64,000 nucleotides of DNA, from positions 1-64,000 of the forward strand of contig NZ_CP108550.1 of the NCBI RefSeq assembly GCF_036010325.1. The letters run 5' to 3'. This document shows, piece after piece, positions 16,269 through 25,411 of the stretch. The notes beneath the pieces were generated by a model. That model did not search any database, had not been told where the DNA came from, and saw only the letters and a program-made list of their open reading frames with translations. A program made the position numbers and the translations under genes. Origin of the DNA: Streptomyces sp. NBC_01210. Lineage in GTDB: Bacteria; Actinomycetota; Actinomycetes; Streptomycetales; Streptomycetaceae. Every line of letters begins with the position of its first letter. The stretch's first letter is position 1.

Positions 16269-16831
16269 CCGCCCCCGCCATAACCACGCTGCTCACCCTC
16301 CCGACAGGGAGCTGCCACGTGCGGAAAACCGACTCGCCCGGCCACAGCCCCAGACGGCATCCCCCCAGCAGATCCGCCCCCCGCGGATCCGCGGGGACGG
16401 ACCTGGACGTGGCACTGCCCCCAGCCTTCGAAGGCTTCTACACCCTCCACCACCACCACTACCTTGCCTACGCCCTCGCTCACCTGGACCGCCGCACCGC
16501 CGAAATAGCCGTCCGCGAAACCTTCGGCATCCTGGCCACACACTGGCCGCACGCCGTCAGCCGGCGCAGCCCCGCCGCGTACGGATGGCGCCAGCTCGTC
16601 GACAGCGTGCACGCCCGCACCCCGCCGTTGCCCATCCCCGTGGAAACCCCCGAGCAGTACCACGCGATCGTCCTGCACCACATCGTCGGCTGCGAACTTG
16701 AGGAGATCGCCGCCACCACCGGGCACGAACTCAGCAAAATCCGGTACCTCCTGCGCTCATGGAAACACTCCGCCGCCCAGGCCCCCGCACCGCGAGCACC
16801 CACCAGCCAGCCCTGCTCCGCGGCTGGCTGA
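16265..16831 (+). CDS. ECF sigma-factor-like protein
   Basis: This encodes 188 residues, with ATG 16265 overlapping the regulator stop. A basic N-terminal tail of 50 residues precedes FEGFYTLHHHHYLAYALAHL and WRQLVDSV, which resemble sigma region 2. The end carries HHIVGCELEEIAATTGHELS and KIRYLLRSWKH, resembling a region 4 helix-turn-helix. This class of degenerate sigma-like proteins is common in Streptomyces accessory DNA. It could redirect RNA polymerase together with the coupled regulator; a phage-derived regulator is an alternative. Confidence 0.65.
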   Translation: MTAPAITTLLTLPTGSCHVRKTDSPGHSPRRHPPSRSAPRGSAGTDLDVALPPAFEGFYTLHHHHYLAYALAHLDRRTAEIAVRETFGILATHWPHAVSRRSPAAYGWRQLVDSVHARTPPLPIPVETPEQYHAIVLHHIVGCELEEIAATTGHELSKIRYLLRSWKHSAAQAPAPRAPTSQPCSAAG

Positions 16832-16909
16832 TCATCTCGCTGACACATCGACGACCCGCGTGGCAGTGTCGTCGATGATCGTGAACAGCCTGATGGCGAG
16901 GGGGAGTTC

Positions 16910-17485
16910 GTGGAAGCACGGATGTGGGACGCGCTGGTCGACGTGGTGAAGAGCGCGTACACCGCAGGACTGGGCGAGGGGACCGTTCCCCGGCCGGTCA
17001 TCATGCCGCTGGTGCACGGCGAGCTGGTCGGCCTGATCTGGGTCCGCCCGCTCAAGGCCGACGAGGACGCCCTCACCGGTATTGCGGAGCTGGCGAACAT
17101 CGCCGCGGCGGCGGCGGGCGCGGACGAGGTCGTGCTCGCCTGGGAGACCCACGACGTCGCCACCGCCTGCAACCTGCCCGTCGTCGGTCCGGCCCCGTGC
17201 CTGAACATGGTGACCGCCACCCGGGACGGCCACGTGCTGCACCAGTTCCCCTACACCGAGCAGCTCCTGGCCCGCAGCCCCGAGGGCTGGGCGTCGGTCG
17301 CCCCCGACTGGCGGCCGGCCCCCGCGCCACAGCCCGGCGGCGAACTGGTGCCGCCCATCCAGGCCGCGGTCAACTTCGCCTTCACCCCCATCGAGCTGAA
17401 CCATCCCGACCCGTTCGGCGTCACCGTCGTCCTGATGGAAGAGGACGGCTACCGCGTGCGCCTGACCCAAGCGTTCGCCCGCTGA
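16910..17485 (+). CDS. Unknown protein coupled to SLATT gene
   Basis: This encodes 191 residues from GTG 16910, with GGGGGAG upstream. It is an alpha/beta, Ala/Val-rich globular protein; notable segments are VIMPLVHGELVGLIWVRPLK, DALTGIAELANIAAAAAGAD and LVPPIQAAVNFAFTPIEL. No signal, membrane helix or known catalytic motif was recognised. The SLATT gene starts only 7 bp after its stop, so the pair is an operon. A fragment of a second copy lies at 18602-18750. A role as sensor, regulator or immunity partner for the membrane protein is inference. Confidence 0.65.
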   Translation: MEARMWDALVDVVKSAYTAGLGEGTVPRPVIMPLVHGELVGLIWVRPLKADEDALTGIAELANIAAAAAGADEVVLAWETHDVATACNLPVVGPAPCLNMVTATRDGHVLHQFPYTEQLLARSPEGWASVAPDWRPAPAPQPGGELVPPIQAAVNFAFTPIELNHPDPFGVTVVLMEEDGYRVRLTQAFAR

Positions 17486-17492
17486 CCCCGCC

Positions 17493-18365
17493 ATGGCACG
17501 GAGCCTTGACGACGACGCGGCCCGCCGGAAGCGGGACGCCGACGAACGGATCTACGTGGTGACCACCAACCTCGTCATCGACGCACAGGAGAAGCTCGCC
17601 CGGCGCCGGCGGCTGGACCGTATCTGGCGCGCCGGATGGGCGGTCAGCTGGCTGTCCTTACTCACCGCCGTCATCGGCACGGGTATCACCGCGCTCACCG
17701 TGGGCGACCCGGCGCGGTTCGTCCTGGGCGACCTGATCTGCGGCAGCCTGCTCCTGCTGTCACTGCTGGCGCTGGTCGGGGTGCACTTCGCCGGGCGGGA
17801 CCTGCCCACCCTCCAGCGTGCCGAGGCGCAGCTCGCCTCCGCGCAGGAGTCGCTGTGGCAGCAGAAGGTCGAACGGCGCCCTGACCTGCCTGACCGGCGC
17901 AGCCTCTACCGTGAGGAAGTCGCCACTGCGATCGAGCAGTACCAGGTCGACAGCCGCAAGTACCGGCGGATCCACAACAGCCTGCAGTCCCTCATCATGA
18001 TCGGTTCCGCCTCCACGACCACGATCGCGGCCCTGGACACCGGCAAGGAGCTGACCTGGCAGAGCGTCACCCTGACCGTCATCAGCTTCGCTATCACCGT
18101 GGCGGCGATGTTCACCGGCTACTACAAGTTCCGCGAGCGCAGCTACTTCCTCCAGCAGACCGCCGACGCCATCGAGCAAGAGGCCAACGCCGTCACCCTC
18201 GGCATCGGCCCCTACAGCGAGTTCGGAGACGTGGGGGAAGTCGAGGCGCTGAAGTTGTTCACCCAGCGCGTCGAAGACCACCGCAACGAACAGCGCCGCC
18301 GCCAGCAGCAACTGGACCAGCCCTCCGATCAGGCCGCCCCCACCGGCCAGCCGCCGGCGCCCTGA
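17493..18365 (+). CDS. SLATT-type (DUF4231-like) membrane protein, second copy
   Basis: This encodes 290 residues. Membrane helices are predicted at about 50-70, 78-97, 167-182 and 191-211. The signature KYRRIHNSLQSLIMIGS and FTGYYKFRERSYFLQQTADA matches the paralogue at 9014-9883, including the ending RRQQQLDQPSDQAAP. SLATT families are predicted pore-forming or membrane effectors often paired with nucleotide-sensing or regulatory genes. Here it is preceded, 7 bp away, by an unknown 191-residue protein. Two paralogues on one plasmid, one alone and one with a partner, is unusual. Confidence 0.75.
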   Translation: MARSLDDDAARRKRDADERIYVVTTNLVIDAQEKLARRRRLDRIWRAGWAVSWLSLLTAVIGTGITALTVGDPARFVLGDLICGSLLLLSLLALVGVHFAGRDLPTLQRAEAQLASAQESLWQQKVERRPDLPDRRSLYREEVATAIEQYQVDSRKYRRIHNSLQSLIMIGSASTTTIAALDTGKELTWQSVTLTVISFAITVAAMFTGYYKFRERSYFLQQTADAIEQEANAVTLGIGPYSEFGDVGEVEALKLFTQRVEDHRNEQRRRQQQLDQPSDQAAPTGQPPAP

Positions 18366-18601
18366 CCACGACTCAGCGCCGCGGCTGCCGACGACCCCCT
18401 CTGTGCTCGGACCGTACGGGGGCCGGCGGGGCCACGGCCGGCGCCCTCGTCCCGCGCGCCCAGGGGGGGAACAGGGCCAGCGCGGCGGCTTCATCGACCG
18501 CACCGCCTCCGCCTGGGTGGCAACGTCCTCCCGCGTCGCCGACGTCCTCAGCCGAACGGTCCAGGCGCGCCCGCACCAGCCGGGCCGGAGCCAGGACAGC
18601 C

Positions 18602-18750
18602 CCTGGCGAACATCGCCGCGGCGGCGGCGGGCGCGGACGAGGTCGTGCTCGCCAGGGAGACCCACGACGTCGCCACCGCCTGCAACCTGCCCGTCGTCGG
18701 ACCGGCTCCGTGCCTGAACATGGTCGCCGCCACCCGCCACGGCCACGTCT
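18602..18750 (+). pseudogene. Fragment of the SLATT-partner gene
   Basis: The frame reads NIAAAAAGADEVVLARETHD then VATACNLPVVGPAPCLNMV, nearly identical to residues about 63-110 of the gene at 16910-17485. It has no start and runs into a different fragment at 18751, so only the middle of a former copy survives. Confidence 0.8.
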
Positions 18751-18855
18751 CTGGCGCCTTCGCCAGTTCCACGCCCTCGCGCGACACCCGGCGGAATACG
18801 TCGGACTGGAACCAGTCCCGGGAAAGCAGCGCGCGGCTCCAGCCAGGTCCAGGCG
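18751..18855 (-). pseudogene. Fragment of a TIGR02391-like gene
   Basis: The minus frame reads SRALLSRDWFQSDVFRRVSR then EGVELAKAPE, matching SRALLSRVPSQSEAFRRLSR and EGMELAKDPE of the complete gene at 26220-26963. It abuts the partner-gene fragment head to head, marking an old recombination joint. Confidence 0.75.
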
Positions 18856-18894
18856 CACGAGTGTGATCACAGGCGTCCGCTTCTCGTTGTCGGG

Positions 18895-19449
18895 TCAGGA
18901 TGGACGGGAAGACCGTGCGGCCCGTCGGCGGACACTGATGACACCCACGGCAGCCAGTGTGGCGGCCGCGGCGCCAAGTGCGGCTCCTTGCCACAATCCC
19001 CAGCCGTCGGCCTGCCGTTCACCAGTGGCCTCTACCTTGACCTCGCTCCAGAGAACGGTGGGGTCGTAGTCGCAGACGCTGTCCCGGTCTGCCTCGTTCA
19101 TGCACCGGGCACCCTCGTAGGTGAGGGTGAACTTCACTTTGTACGTGCCTGGTTTGGCATTCGGGAGAATACGTCCCGAACCGACCCATGCAGCGTCGGT
19201 GTCCCCCAGGGCGTTTCCTTTGTCCAGGGCTGTACTGGACATTTCCACGCCTGTCGGATGCGGATTTCCTGGTTCCTCTTTGACGGTAACCCCGACATTC
19301 TGACCCGGACCCGCCGGGCCGGTGATCGAGGCGTATCCCTTGTTCGGCAGCGGTACTTTCTCCGCGTGCGCCACGCCTTGCCCGCCGACAAACAGAGCAA
19401 TCAAGCCAGTTGCAACCACACATTGGCTGACACTCCGACACTTGGTCAT
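18895..19449 (-). CDS. Secreted, C-terminally anchored surface protein
   Basis: This encodes 184 residues with a Sec signal (CVVATGLIALFVGGQGVAHA, cleavage after AHA), an extracellular beta-rich domain of about 120 residues (TGPAGPGQNVGVTVKEEPGN, later GTYKVKFTLTYEGARC), and a C-terminal hydrophobic helix GAALGAAAATLAAVGVISV followed by the positive RRRAARSS tail. There is no LPxTG motif, so it is membrane anchored rather than sortase attached. Two cysteines (GARCMNEADRDSVCDY) could form a disulfide. Function unknown. Confidence 0.7.
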   Translation of the reverse strand: MTKCRSVSQCVVATGLIALFVGGQGVAHAEKVPLPNKGYASITGPAGPGQNVGVTVKEEPGNPHPTGVEMSSTALDKGNALGDTDAAWVGSGRILPNAKPGTYKVKFTLTYEGARCMNEADRDSVCDYDPTVLWSEVKVEATGERQADGWGLWQGAALGAAAATLAAVGVISVRRRAARSSRPS

Positions 19450-19551
19450 TAATCTCTCCCCCTGTTGCAGGTCGCCCTAGGATCATGGCCTATCCGGGGG
19501 GATCACGCTACACGGAGTGGTCTGCCTCTCCTTTGACCATGGAGAAGCAAC

Positions 19552-21331
19552 TTGAAGATACGAAGAAAGCTCGCCGTTCTCGTGGGGGGACTGGCGCTCA
19601 CGGTGATGCCGCTGGCGCCAGCGCAAGCGGAATCTACACCGCCGCCAACCCCAGTGCCAGCGGCCGGAGACAATGACGCACGCGGCTTTACACCTGCCGA
19701 CGCGGACGCCTATTGGACACCCGAGCGAATGCGTGCCGCGCAACCGGTAAAGGGTGGCAAGTCCGCGGATGGCCCCGTCCCCCGCAGTCTGGTCGCCTCG
19801 CCCAGCAAGCCATTTGAAGGCATACCGATCGTCGGTACGTTCTTCTTCAGCGACGGTACCAATACAGGCCGGTTCTGCGGCGGGACTGTCGTCAACAGCC
19901 CCGGCAAGAACCTTGTCATGAGCGCCGGTCACTGCTTTGACGACCAGGACGCGCGGAAGAACCTCACCTTCGTTCCACAGTACGACGACGGCAAAAAGCC
20001 CTTCGGCAGCTTCACCGTCAAGCCCGGCCGGATCTACGTCGACAAGCGGTACCTCTCCAAGGGGACCGATGCCGCAGCCGACCTGGACTTCAACTTCCTG
20101 CAGCTCGAGCCCCGTGGCGGCAAGAACGTACAGGACGTCGTCGGCGGCGCCGAACTCCTCATCAACGCAGGCTACGAGCACAATCCCGTCCGCCTCATCG
20201 GCTATCCCAACGCCTCGAAGCGGCCGCTGGACTGCACGGACAAGACTGTGCGCTACAACAGCACCGACCCGAAAATCCCGGGAAGCTTCCTGCGCATCGA
20301 GTGCAAGGCTTACTCGGGGGGCGCCTCCGGCGGCCCGTTCCTCGTCAAAAAGGGGGTCGGGGTACGGAATCGTCGGCGTGATCGGCGGCTGGCACACCGG
20401 CGGTGACGTCGACGACATCTCCTACAGCTCCTACCTCGACGGCGACGCCAAGAAGCTGTACGACGACGCGGTCAACAACAGGCAGCCGGCCGGCCGCGGA
20501 GTCCTCGGACAGGCAGAGACCTGGAAGCACGCCGAGGTGCTGGCGGGCGGCTACTTCACCGACGGCAACCCCGGCGATGACGACTACTCCGACCTGGTCG
20601 TTCGCTGGTCCGACGGCGAGCTCACCCTCTACCGCGGCGCCGGGGAGGACGAGGACAACTTCGACAAGGAAATCAGACTCGCGCCCAAGGACAGCACCTG
20701 GAAGCACGCCGAGACCATCGCGGCAGGGGACTTCACCGGCGCTGACACGGACGACATCATCGTCCGCTGGGTCGACGGGGAACTGACGCTCTATCCGGAC
20801 GTGGACGAGCAAGGCTTCCACGGCGAAGTCCAGCTCCAGAAGCCCAACGCGCTGTGGAAGCACGCGGTGTCCATCACCGCAGGCCGCTACACCACCGGCA
20901 GCAAGTGGACCGACGACCTGCTGGTGCGCTGGTCCGACGGCGAAGTCTCCCTTTACACCGACGTGAACCGCGACGGATTCCACGGCGAGAAGAAACTCGC
21001 CGCAGGCGACAGCGTCTGGAAATACGCCAGCAGCATCGCCGCGGGTGACTTCACCGGCAACGACCAGTGGGACCTGATGGTCCGCTGGAAGGACGGCGAA
21101 CTCACCATCTACAAGGACATCGACCAGACCGGCCTCCACGGCGAAGTCCAGATCAAGAAGAAGAACGATCTGTGGACCAAAGCCACCGTCATCGCCGGCG
21201 GCGACTACACCGCCAACGACTACCCGGACGACTTCATCGTCCGCTGGACCGACGGCGAAGTGTCCCTGTACCCCGACGCCGACGAAACCGGCCTCCACAG
21301 CGAAATCACCCTCGTCTACCCGCCAGCCTGA
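19552..21331 (+). CDS. Secreted trypsin/V8-like protease with C-terminal repeats (frameshifted)
   Basis: Two frames join here. The first (19552-20406, TTG start after GGAG) has a Sec signal ending QAES, a chymotrypsin-fold protease with His127 (SAGHC), Asp177 or Asp179 (AADLDF) and Ser259 (GGASGGPF). The second continues from GYGIVGVIGGWHTGGDVDD into five repeats of about 52 residues with the core WKHA...AGDFTG...VRWSDGELTLY, an FG-GAP-like propeller pattern. The frame breaks in an A5G5 run at 20347-20356 and one base fewer would restore it. This could be a sequencing error, a mutation or slippage. Confidence 0.75.
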
Positions 21332-21398
21332 GCACGAGATCGCATGGACGCCACGCCAACCACGGAGCACATAGGCCCAACCAGTCGAAAGGAAAACC

Positions 21399-21896
21399 AT
21401 GAACTACCTCACGAAGACGCTGGCCGCAGTCAGCGTTGCCACCGGTTCTGTCCTGCTGAGCTCAGGACCGGCAATGGCAAGCGTCGCGGGAGGCATCCTT
21501 GCAAACACCACCCCAGCTGTCGCCGATCCGGTACCCCTGCCAGAGGCGAATTGGCGAGAGGTGCCAGATGCGCCACGAACCTGCAGCACCGTAAGGGAAC
21601 ATTCGAAAAAGCGCGGCGTGCGATTCCGCATATGCGTCATCGCCAATAGCCGCAATGAAGCCCAGGCCATGTTAGTAGTGGTAAACAATTCGAACGATAT
21701 GATCGCGATGGATGGAAGGGCGCTGCAAAGCTGGGGAGGGTCGGTAGCGTGTGCGTCGACCAACCTCAATAAGGGATTCCAGCGCGCCTGCCTCGGAAAA
21801 ACCGAGTTGCTAAGCGTCAGCAACAATTCAGCGCGAGGGGAGCTTTACGTAAATTGGGGAGATCCAGACGTTTTGACACATAGGCTACCCGGGTAG
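21399..21896 (+). CDS. Small secreted protein
   Basis: This encodes 165 residues. The signal peptide is TLAAVSVATGSVLLSSGPAM then ASV, and cleavage after AMA is likely. AAGGAAAACC upstream of the ATG provides a ribosome binding site. The mature protein has four cysteines (RTCSTV, RICVIA, VACAST, RACLGK), compatible with two disulfides, and a beta-rich pattern (AMLVVVNNSNDMIAMDG). No family was recognised. It lies 67 bp after the protease gene on the same strand, so co-transcription is possible. Confidence 0.65.
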   Translation: MNYLTKTLAAVSVATGSVLLSSGPAMASVAGGILANTTPAVADPVPLPEANWREVPDAPRTCSTVREHSKKRGVRFRICVIANSRNEAQAMLVVVNNSNDMIAMDGRALQSWGGSVACASTNLNKGFQRACLGKTELLSVSNNSARGELYVNWGDPDVLTHRLPG

Positions 21897-21945
21897 CGCG
21901 AGAAGTCTTGAGCTGGTCCGCACATCTTTGGACAGTGCGTTAGTG

Positions 21946-22096
21946 GTCTCGGGGACTGGCGCGGCGGCCGACGCTCCGTTTCCAGTCCCCGCCGCTTCAC
22001 CGTATGTGCGGTTCTCCCGCATACGGCTTTCCGGCATGTTCACCGACTGGCATGTGCTACCTCCCTGCGTACGGTTCCGGTGAGGCGGTAGACCGG
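21946..22096 (-). ncRNA. Group II intron 3' end (domains V-VI), second copy
   Basis: Read on minus, GGTCTACCGCCT is followed by GGAAAGCCGTATGCGGGAGA and ACCGCACATACGG, a domain V-like hairpin, then a GGGGACTGG/CCAGTCCCC stem. The order and sequence match the copy at 3461-3620 on the other strand. No reverse transcriptase frame is nearby. Confidence 0.6.
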
Positions 22097-22227
22097 GTGA
22101 TCTATCCATAAGCGATCACACTTCACCGAACAGCGAGCCGGAACCTGCCGACCCGGCCGTCCGCGTGCGGGTCGGCAAGGAGGCGGCCGCCTCTCTGGCC
22201 GCTCCCCGTGCCGAGGAAGGCCCGGGG

Positions 22228-22545
22228 CTACGACTCGTTGAGTTCCTTGAGCCGGGCGGCGTAGAGCGCCGCGATCCGGGCCGTCTCCTCCGTGTCGGCG
22301 GTCCCCAGCCGCTGCTGGTCCTCCAGCGCGGTCTGCCGGGCGGCTTGGAGCTCCTCGATCCGCTCCTCGTCAGGCACGGGGGCCCTGCGCTCGGCGGCGA
22401 GCTGGGTGTTGTACCAGGTCACCACGTCCCGGACGATGTCCATCGCCTGCTGCTCCTCCCCGTCGTCCAGGCGGGAGAAGTCGGGGGTTGGCGTGTCGGA
22501 CACGGCACTACCACCTTGTTGTTGATCTTGGTTGGAAACGGCCAT
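22228..22545 (-). CDS. Small coiled-coil protein divergent from STAND gene
   Basis: This encodes 105 residues with a good ribosome binding site (AAGGAGACA-ATG). The polar N-terminus (NQDQQQGGSAVSDTPTPDFS) is disordered. The rest is helical and charged (EEQQAMDIVRDVVTWYNTQL, then RIEELQAARQTALEDQQRLG), suggesting a coiled coil. No domain was recognised. It is transcribed away from the STAND NTPase, with 150 bp between the starts, so a shared control region and functional link are possible. Confidence 0.6.
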   Translation of the reverse strand: MAVSNQDQQQGGSAVSDTPTPDFSRLDDGEEQQAMDIVRDVVTWYNTQLAAERRAPVPDEERIEELQAARQTALEDQQRLGTADTEETARIAALYAARLKELNES

Positions 22546-22694
22546 TGTCTCCTTGGCCGATTCCCGCGAGCCAGCGCTACGGCACACCAGCGACCAGCGG
22601 ATGCGCTCCGGCACACGCCGCGGCATCCGGGGACGCCTCCCCAACGAACCCTGCCCGGGCGTAGGTTGAAGCCAGGTGATCATCAGGGGGCGCT

Positions 22695-25361
22695 GTGGCT
22701 GGTCGGGATCTTCGCGTGTTGTTCGGCTCGAACGACCCGCAAATGCCGGACGAGGCATTCACTAACCGGCAGGGTCAGTGGCAGACGGTCGCGGCCGCGC
22801 TCACCGAGCACCTGCGGCACATCGCCGCCCCCGGCTTCAACGTCGAAGACGTCGAAGAGCCCAGGCGTAACGTTCTCGTCTTCCATGGAGTGGGCGGCAT
22901 CGGGAAATCAACCTTGTCGCGCAAGCTGGAGGCCGCTCTCGCCGGCGCCGAGCAGCGTCCCGCTCAGTGGGGCGAGCCGACCTGGCCCGACGGCCCGTCG
23001 ATCCTGCCGGTACGGATCGACCTCTCCCGCTCTGTCGGCACCGACTTCGAACGCGTCATCCTCACCATCCGGCTCGCCCTCGCCGAACTGGGGCGCCCGC
23101 TGCCCGCCTTCGACCTCGCTCTACGTCGCTACTGGGAGCTCCAGCACCCGGGCGAACCACTGGAGGAGTACCTGCGCCGCGGCGGCCTCACGGCCCGGTT
23201 CGGCAAGGCGCTGCCGCAGCAGATGCAGTCCGCGCTGTCCGACGTCGCCCAGGCGCTGCTGCTGCCCGGCACCGTCGGCTCTGTCGTCGGCCAGGTGACC
23301 GGCTCGCTGGTGCGTGCCCTGCGCGAGCGCCGCCAGACGGTACGCGCCCTCGCCGGCTGCACGCGTTTGGCCGACTTGCTGGAGACCGAACCTGATCTGG
23401 ACGCCCTCTCGTACTACCCGCACCTGCTGGCCTGGGAGCTCGCCCACCTCCCCGCCGACAAGCGCGTCGTTCCGGTGATCCTGCTGGACACCTTCGAGGA
23501 CACCGGCGACCGCACGCACCGCGACTTCGAGCGTCTCCTTCAGCGCGTGGTCTGGCTCATGCCGAACGCGTTCTTCGTTGTCACCGGCCGCAACCGGCTT
23601 CAATGGGCCGATCTCCACGGCCAGCTCGACTGGACGGGACCGGCGGCTTGGCCCGGCCTGGCCGACCACGGCATTTCGGTGCCCAGTCCCGCCACATCCG
23701 GTGCGGCGCTCGGCCGGCAGATCCTGATCGGCAACTTCAGCCGTGAGGACTGCGAGGACTACCTCGCCCGCCGCCTCACGCGGGACGACGGACAGCCTCT
23801 CATCAGCGATGACCTGCGTAGGCGCATCGCCGCCAGCTCCTACGGCCTGCCCCTCTACCTCGATCTGGCGGTGATGCGGTTCCTGGAGATCCGACGAACC
23901 GGCCGCACACCGGAGTTCTCGGATTTCGTAGGCGACTTTCCCGAGCTGATCGCCCGCACCCTGTCCGACCTCACTCCTGAAGAGCGGCACGTCCTGCGCG
24001 CCGTCGCGCTGTTCGACGCCTTCGACCTGGACCTGGCGACCCGGGCCGCGGGCTTTGCCCGCCAGGCGCCCGCACTCCGTCTCGTGCAGCGGCCCTTCGT
24101 CCTGGAGAACCCCTTCGGCCTGTGGCGCTACCATCTCCACGCCCTGATCCGCTCCACCATCCGCACCGTCCAAGACCCCACGGACGACCGCTGGTCACCG
24201 GACGACTGGGCCGCGGCCGCCGAACGCGCCTTCACCGCCCTCGGCCGCCAGTGGGCTGCAGGCAGCGGTCGGCCGCTGCTGGTCGGCTGCCTGCGCCAAG
24301 GTCTGCCCCTCGCACGCGACTTCCGCCTCGACCTCGGCTGGCTCACCGACGCCGCCTTCGCCTACGTCAGCGACTCAATCTGGGAACCCCTCGCCCAGCC
24401 CACACACACCGGCCCGGCGGCCGGAGCCCACACGGCTGCTGACGCTCTGACTGAGCTGCTCAACACCCTCGCCCGCCGACAGCACGAGCACCGCAGCCGC
24501 ACCGTGCAACGGCTCAGTTCCGTCATCGACACCGGCCAGTTGCCGGACGAGCTGCATGCGATGGCCGTCTACTACCGGGCCAAAGCCCACCGTGATCTTG
24601 GCCGCTCCGAAGACTCGCGGCACGGAATGCAGTACGTCGCTGACCGTGGTGGCCGCCTCGCACCTCGCGCCCGCCGCGGCCTGGCCCACCTGGCCCGCAT
24701 CACCGGCGACTTCCCCACCGCCCTCGCCACCGCCGACACCCTCGGCTGGGACGGCCGCCACCATCGCGTACGCGGAGACATCTGGTGGCCCCACGGCGAC
24801 ATGCACCAAGCAGCCGCCGCCTACGAAACCGCTCGCACCGAAGCCGAGGAACACGGCATCGCCGGCGAACGCGCCACCAGCCAGGCCCAACGCGCCTTCA
24901 CCCTCGCCTTCATGAGCCCCGACCAAGCCGCCGACGAAATCGAGCTCGCCGAACAACTCCTAGCCGGACTCGTCCTGCGCGTGACCAGCGCGACCGTCCG
25001 CATCGCCGCGCTCATCCGCGACGCCGGCACCACCCAGGACATCGAAGACCGCGCCGAGCTGCTGCGCACCGAGATCGGTCTCGCCGGTGTCACCATCGCT
25101 GAGCCGATTCTCGAACTCGCCCTGTGCTTCCACCACGCCGTCCTGGGCGCCGAGCATGCAGTGTCCGCCTCGATCACCCGCCTGAACGACCTCACCCGCA
25201 GCGGCGACTACGCGTACTACGTCGACATCGCCCACTTCATGGCCGGTCTTCCCCTCGATGCGCCCTCACCGGCCCAGTGGCTCGATGGAGAACAGCCCAC
25301 CCGCGAGCGGTGGCGCACCCTGGTCACCGCCCGGCGCGATCACCTGCGCACCGCGCCGTGA
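22695..25361 (+). CDS. STAND-type NTPase, candidate defence or signalling ATPase
   Basis: This encodes 888 residues; GTG 22695 has AGGGGG upstream, with ATG 22743 as alternative. Walker A is GVGGIGKST at about 65-73. A Walker B-like VVPVILLDTFED lies near 265, followed by a sensor segment FFVVTGRNRLQW and a winged-helix-like region with LTPEERHVLRAVALFDAF. The C-terminal 400 residues are helical repeats of TPR type (for example GDMHQAAAAYETARTEAEEH). This is the STAND layout of N-terminal NTPase plus sensor repeats. There is no obvious N-terminal effector, so the effector may be a partner. Related proteins include antiphage sensors and Streptomyces regulators. Confidence 0.75.
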   Translation: MAGRDLRVLFGSNDPQMPDEAFTNRQGQWQTVAAALTEHLRHIAAPGFNVEDVEEPRRNVLVFHGVGGIGKSTLSRKLEAALAGAEQRPAQWGEPTWPDGPSILPVRIDLSRSVGTDFERVILTIRLALAELGRPLPAFDLALRRYWELQHPGEPLEEYLRRGGLTARFGKALPQQMQSALSDVAQALLLPGTVGSVVGQVTGSLVRALRERRQTVRALAGCTRLADLLETEPDLDALSYYPHLLAWELAHLPADKRVVPVILLDTFEDTGDRTHRDFERLLQRVVWLMPNAFFVVTGRNRLQWADLHGQLDWTGPAAWPGLADHGISVPSPATSGAALGRQILIGNFSREDCEDYLARRLTRDDGQPLISDDLRRRIAASSYGLPLYLDLAVMRFLEIRRTGRTPEFSDFVGDFPELIARTLSDLTPEERHVLRAVALFDAFDLDLATRAAGFARQAPALRLVQRPFVLENPFGLWRYHLHALIRSTIRTVQDPTDDRWSPDDWAAAAERAFTALGRQWAAGSGRPLLVGCLRQGLPLARDFRLDLGWLTDAAFAYVSDSIWEPLAQPTHTGPAAGAHTAADALTELLNTLARRQHEHRSRTVQRLSSVIDTGQLPDELHAMAVYYRAKAHRDLGRSEDSRHGMQYVADRGGRLAPRARRGLAHLARITGDFPTALATADTLGWDGRHHRVRGDIWWPHGDMHQAAAAYETARTEAEEHGIAGERATSQAQRAFTLAFMSPDQAADEIELAEQLLAGLVLRVTSATVRIAALIRDAGTTQDIEDRAELLRTEIGLAGVTIAEPILELALCFHHAVLGAEHAVSASITRLNDLTRSGDYAYYVDIAHFMAGLPLDAPSPAQWLDGEQPTRERWRTLVTARRDHLRTAP

Positions 25362-25364
25362 CGC

Positions 25365-25396
25365 ACTGCGCCCCGCCGGATCCGGCGGGGCGCAGT
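25365..25396. terminator. Bidirectional terminator
   Basis: A perfect inverted repeat with 16-bp arms (ACTGCGCCCCGCCGGA and its inverse, no spacer) lies between the convergent STAND and PIN genes. Confidence 0.8.
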
Positions 25397-25411
25397 CGTC
25401 TGCTGCTGTGA

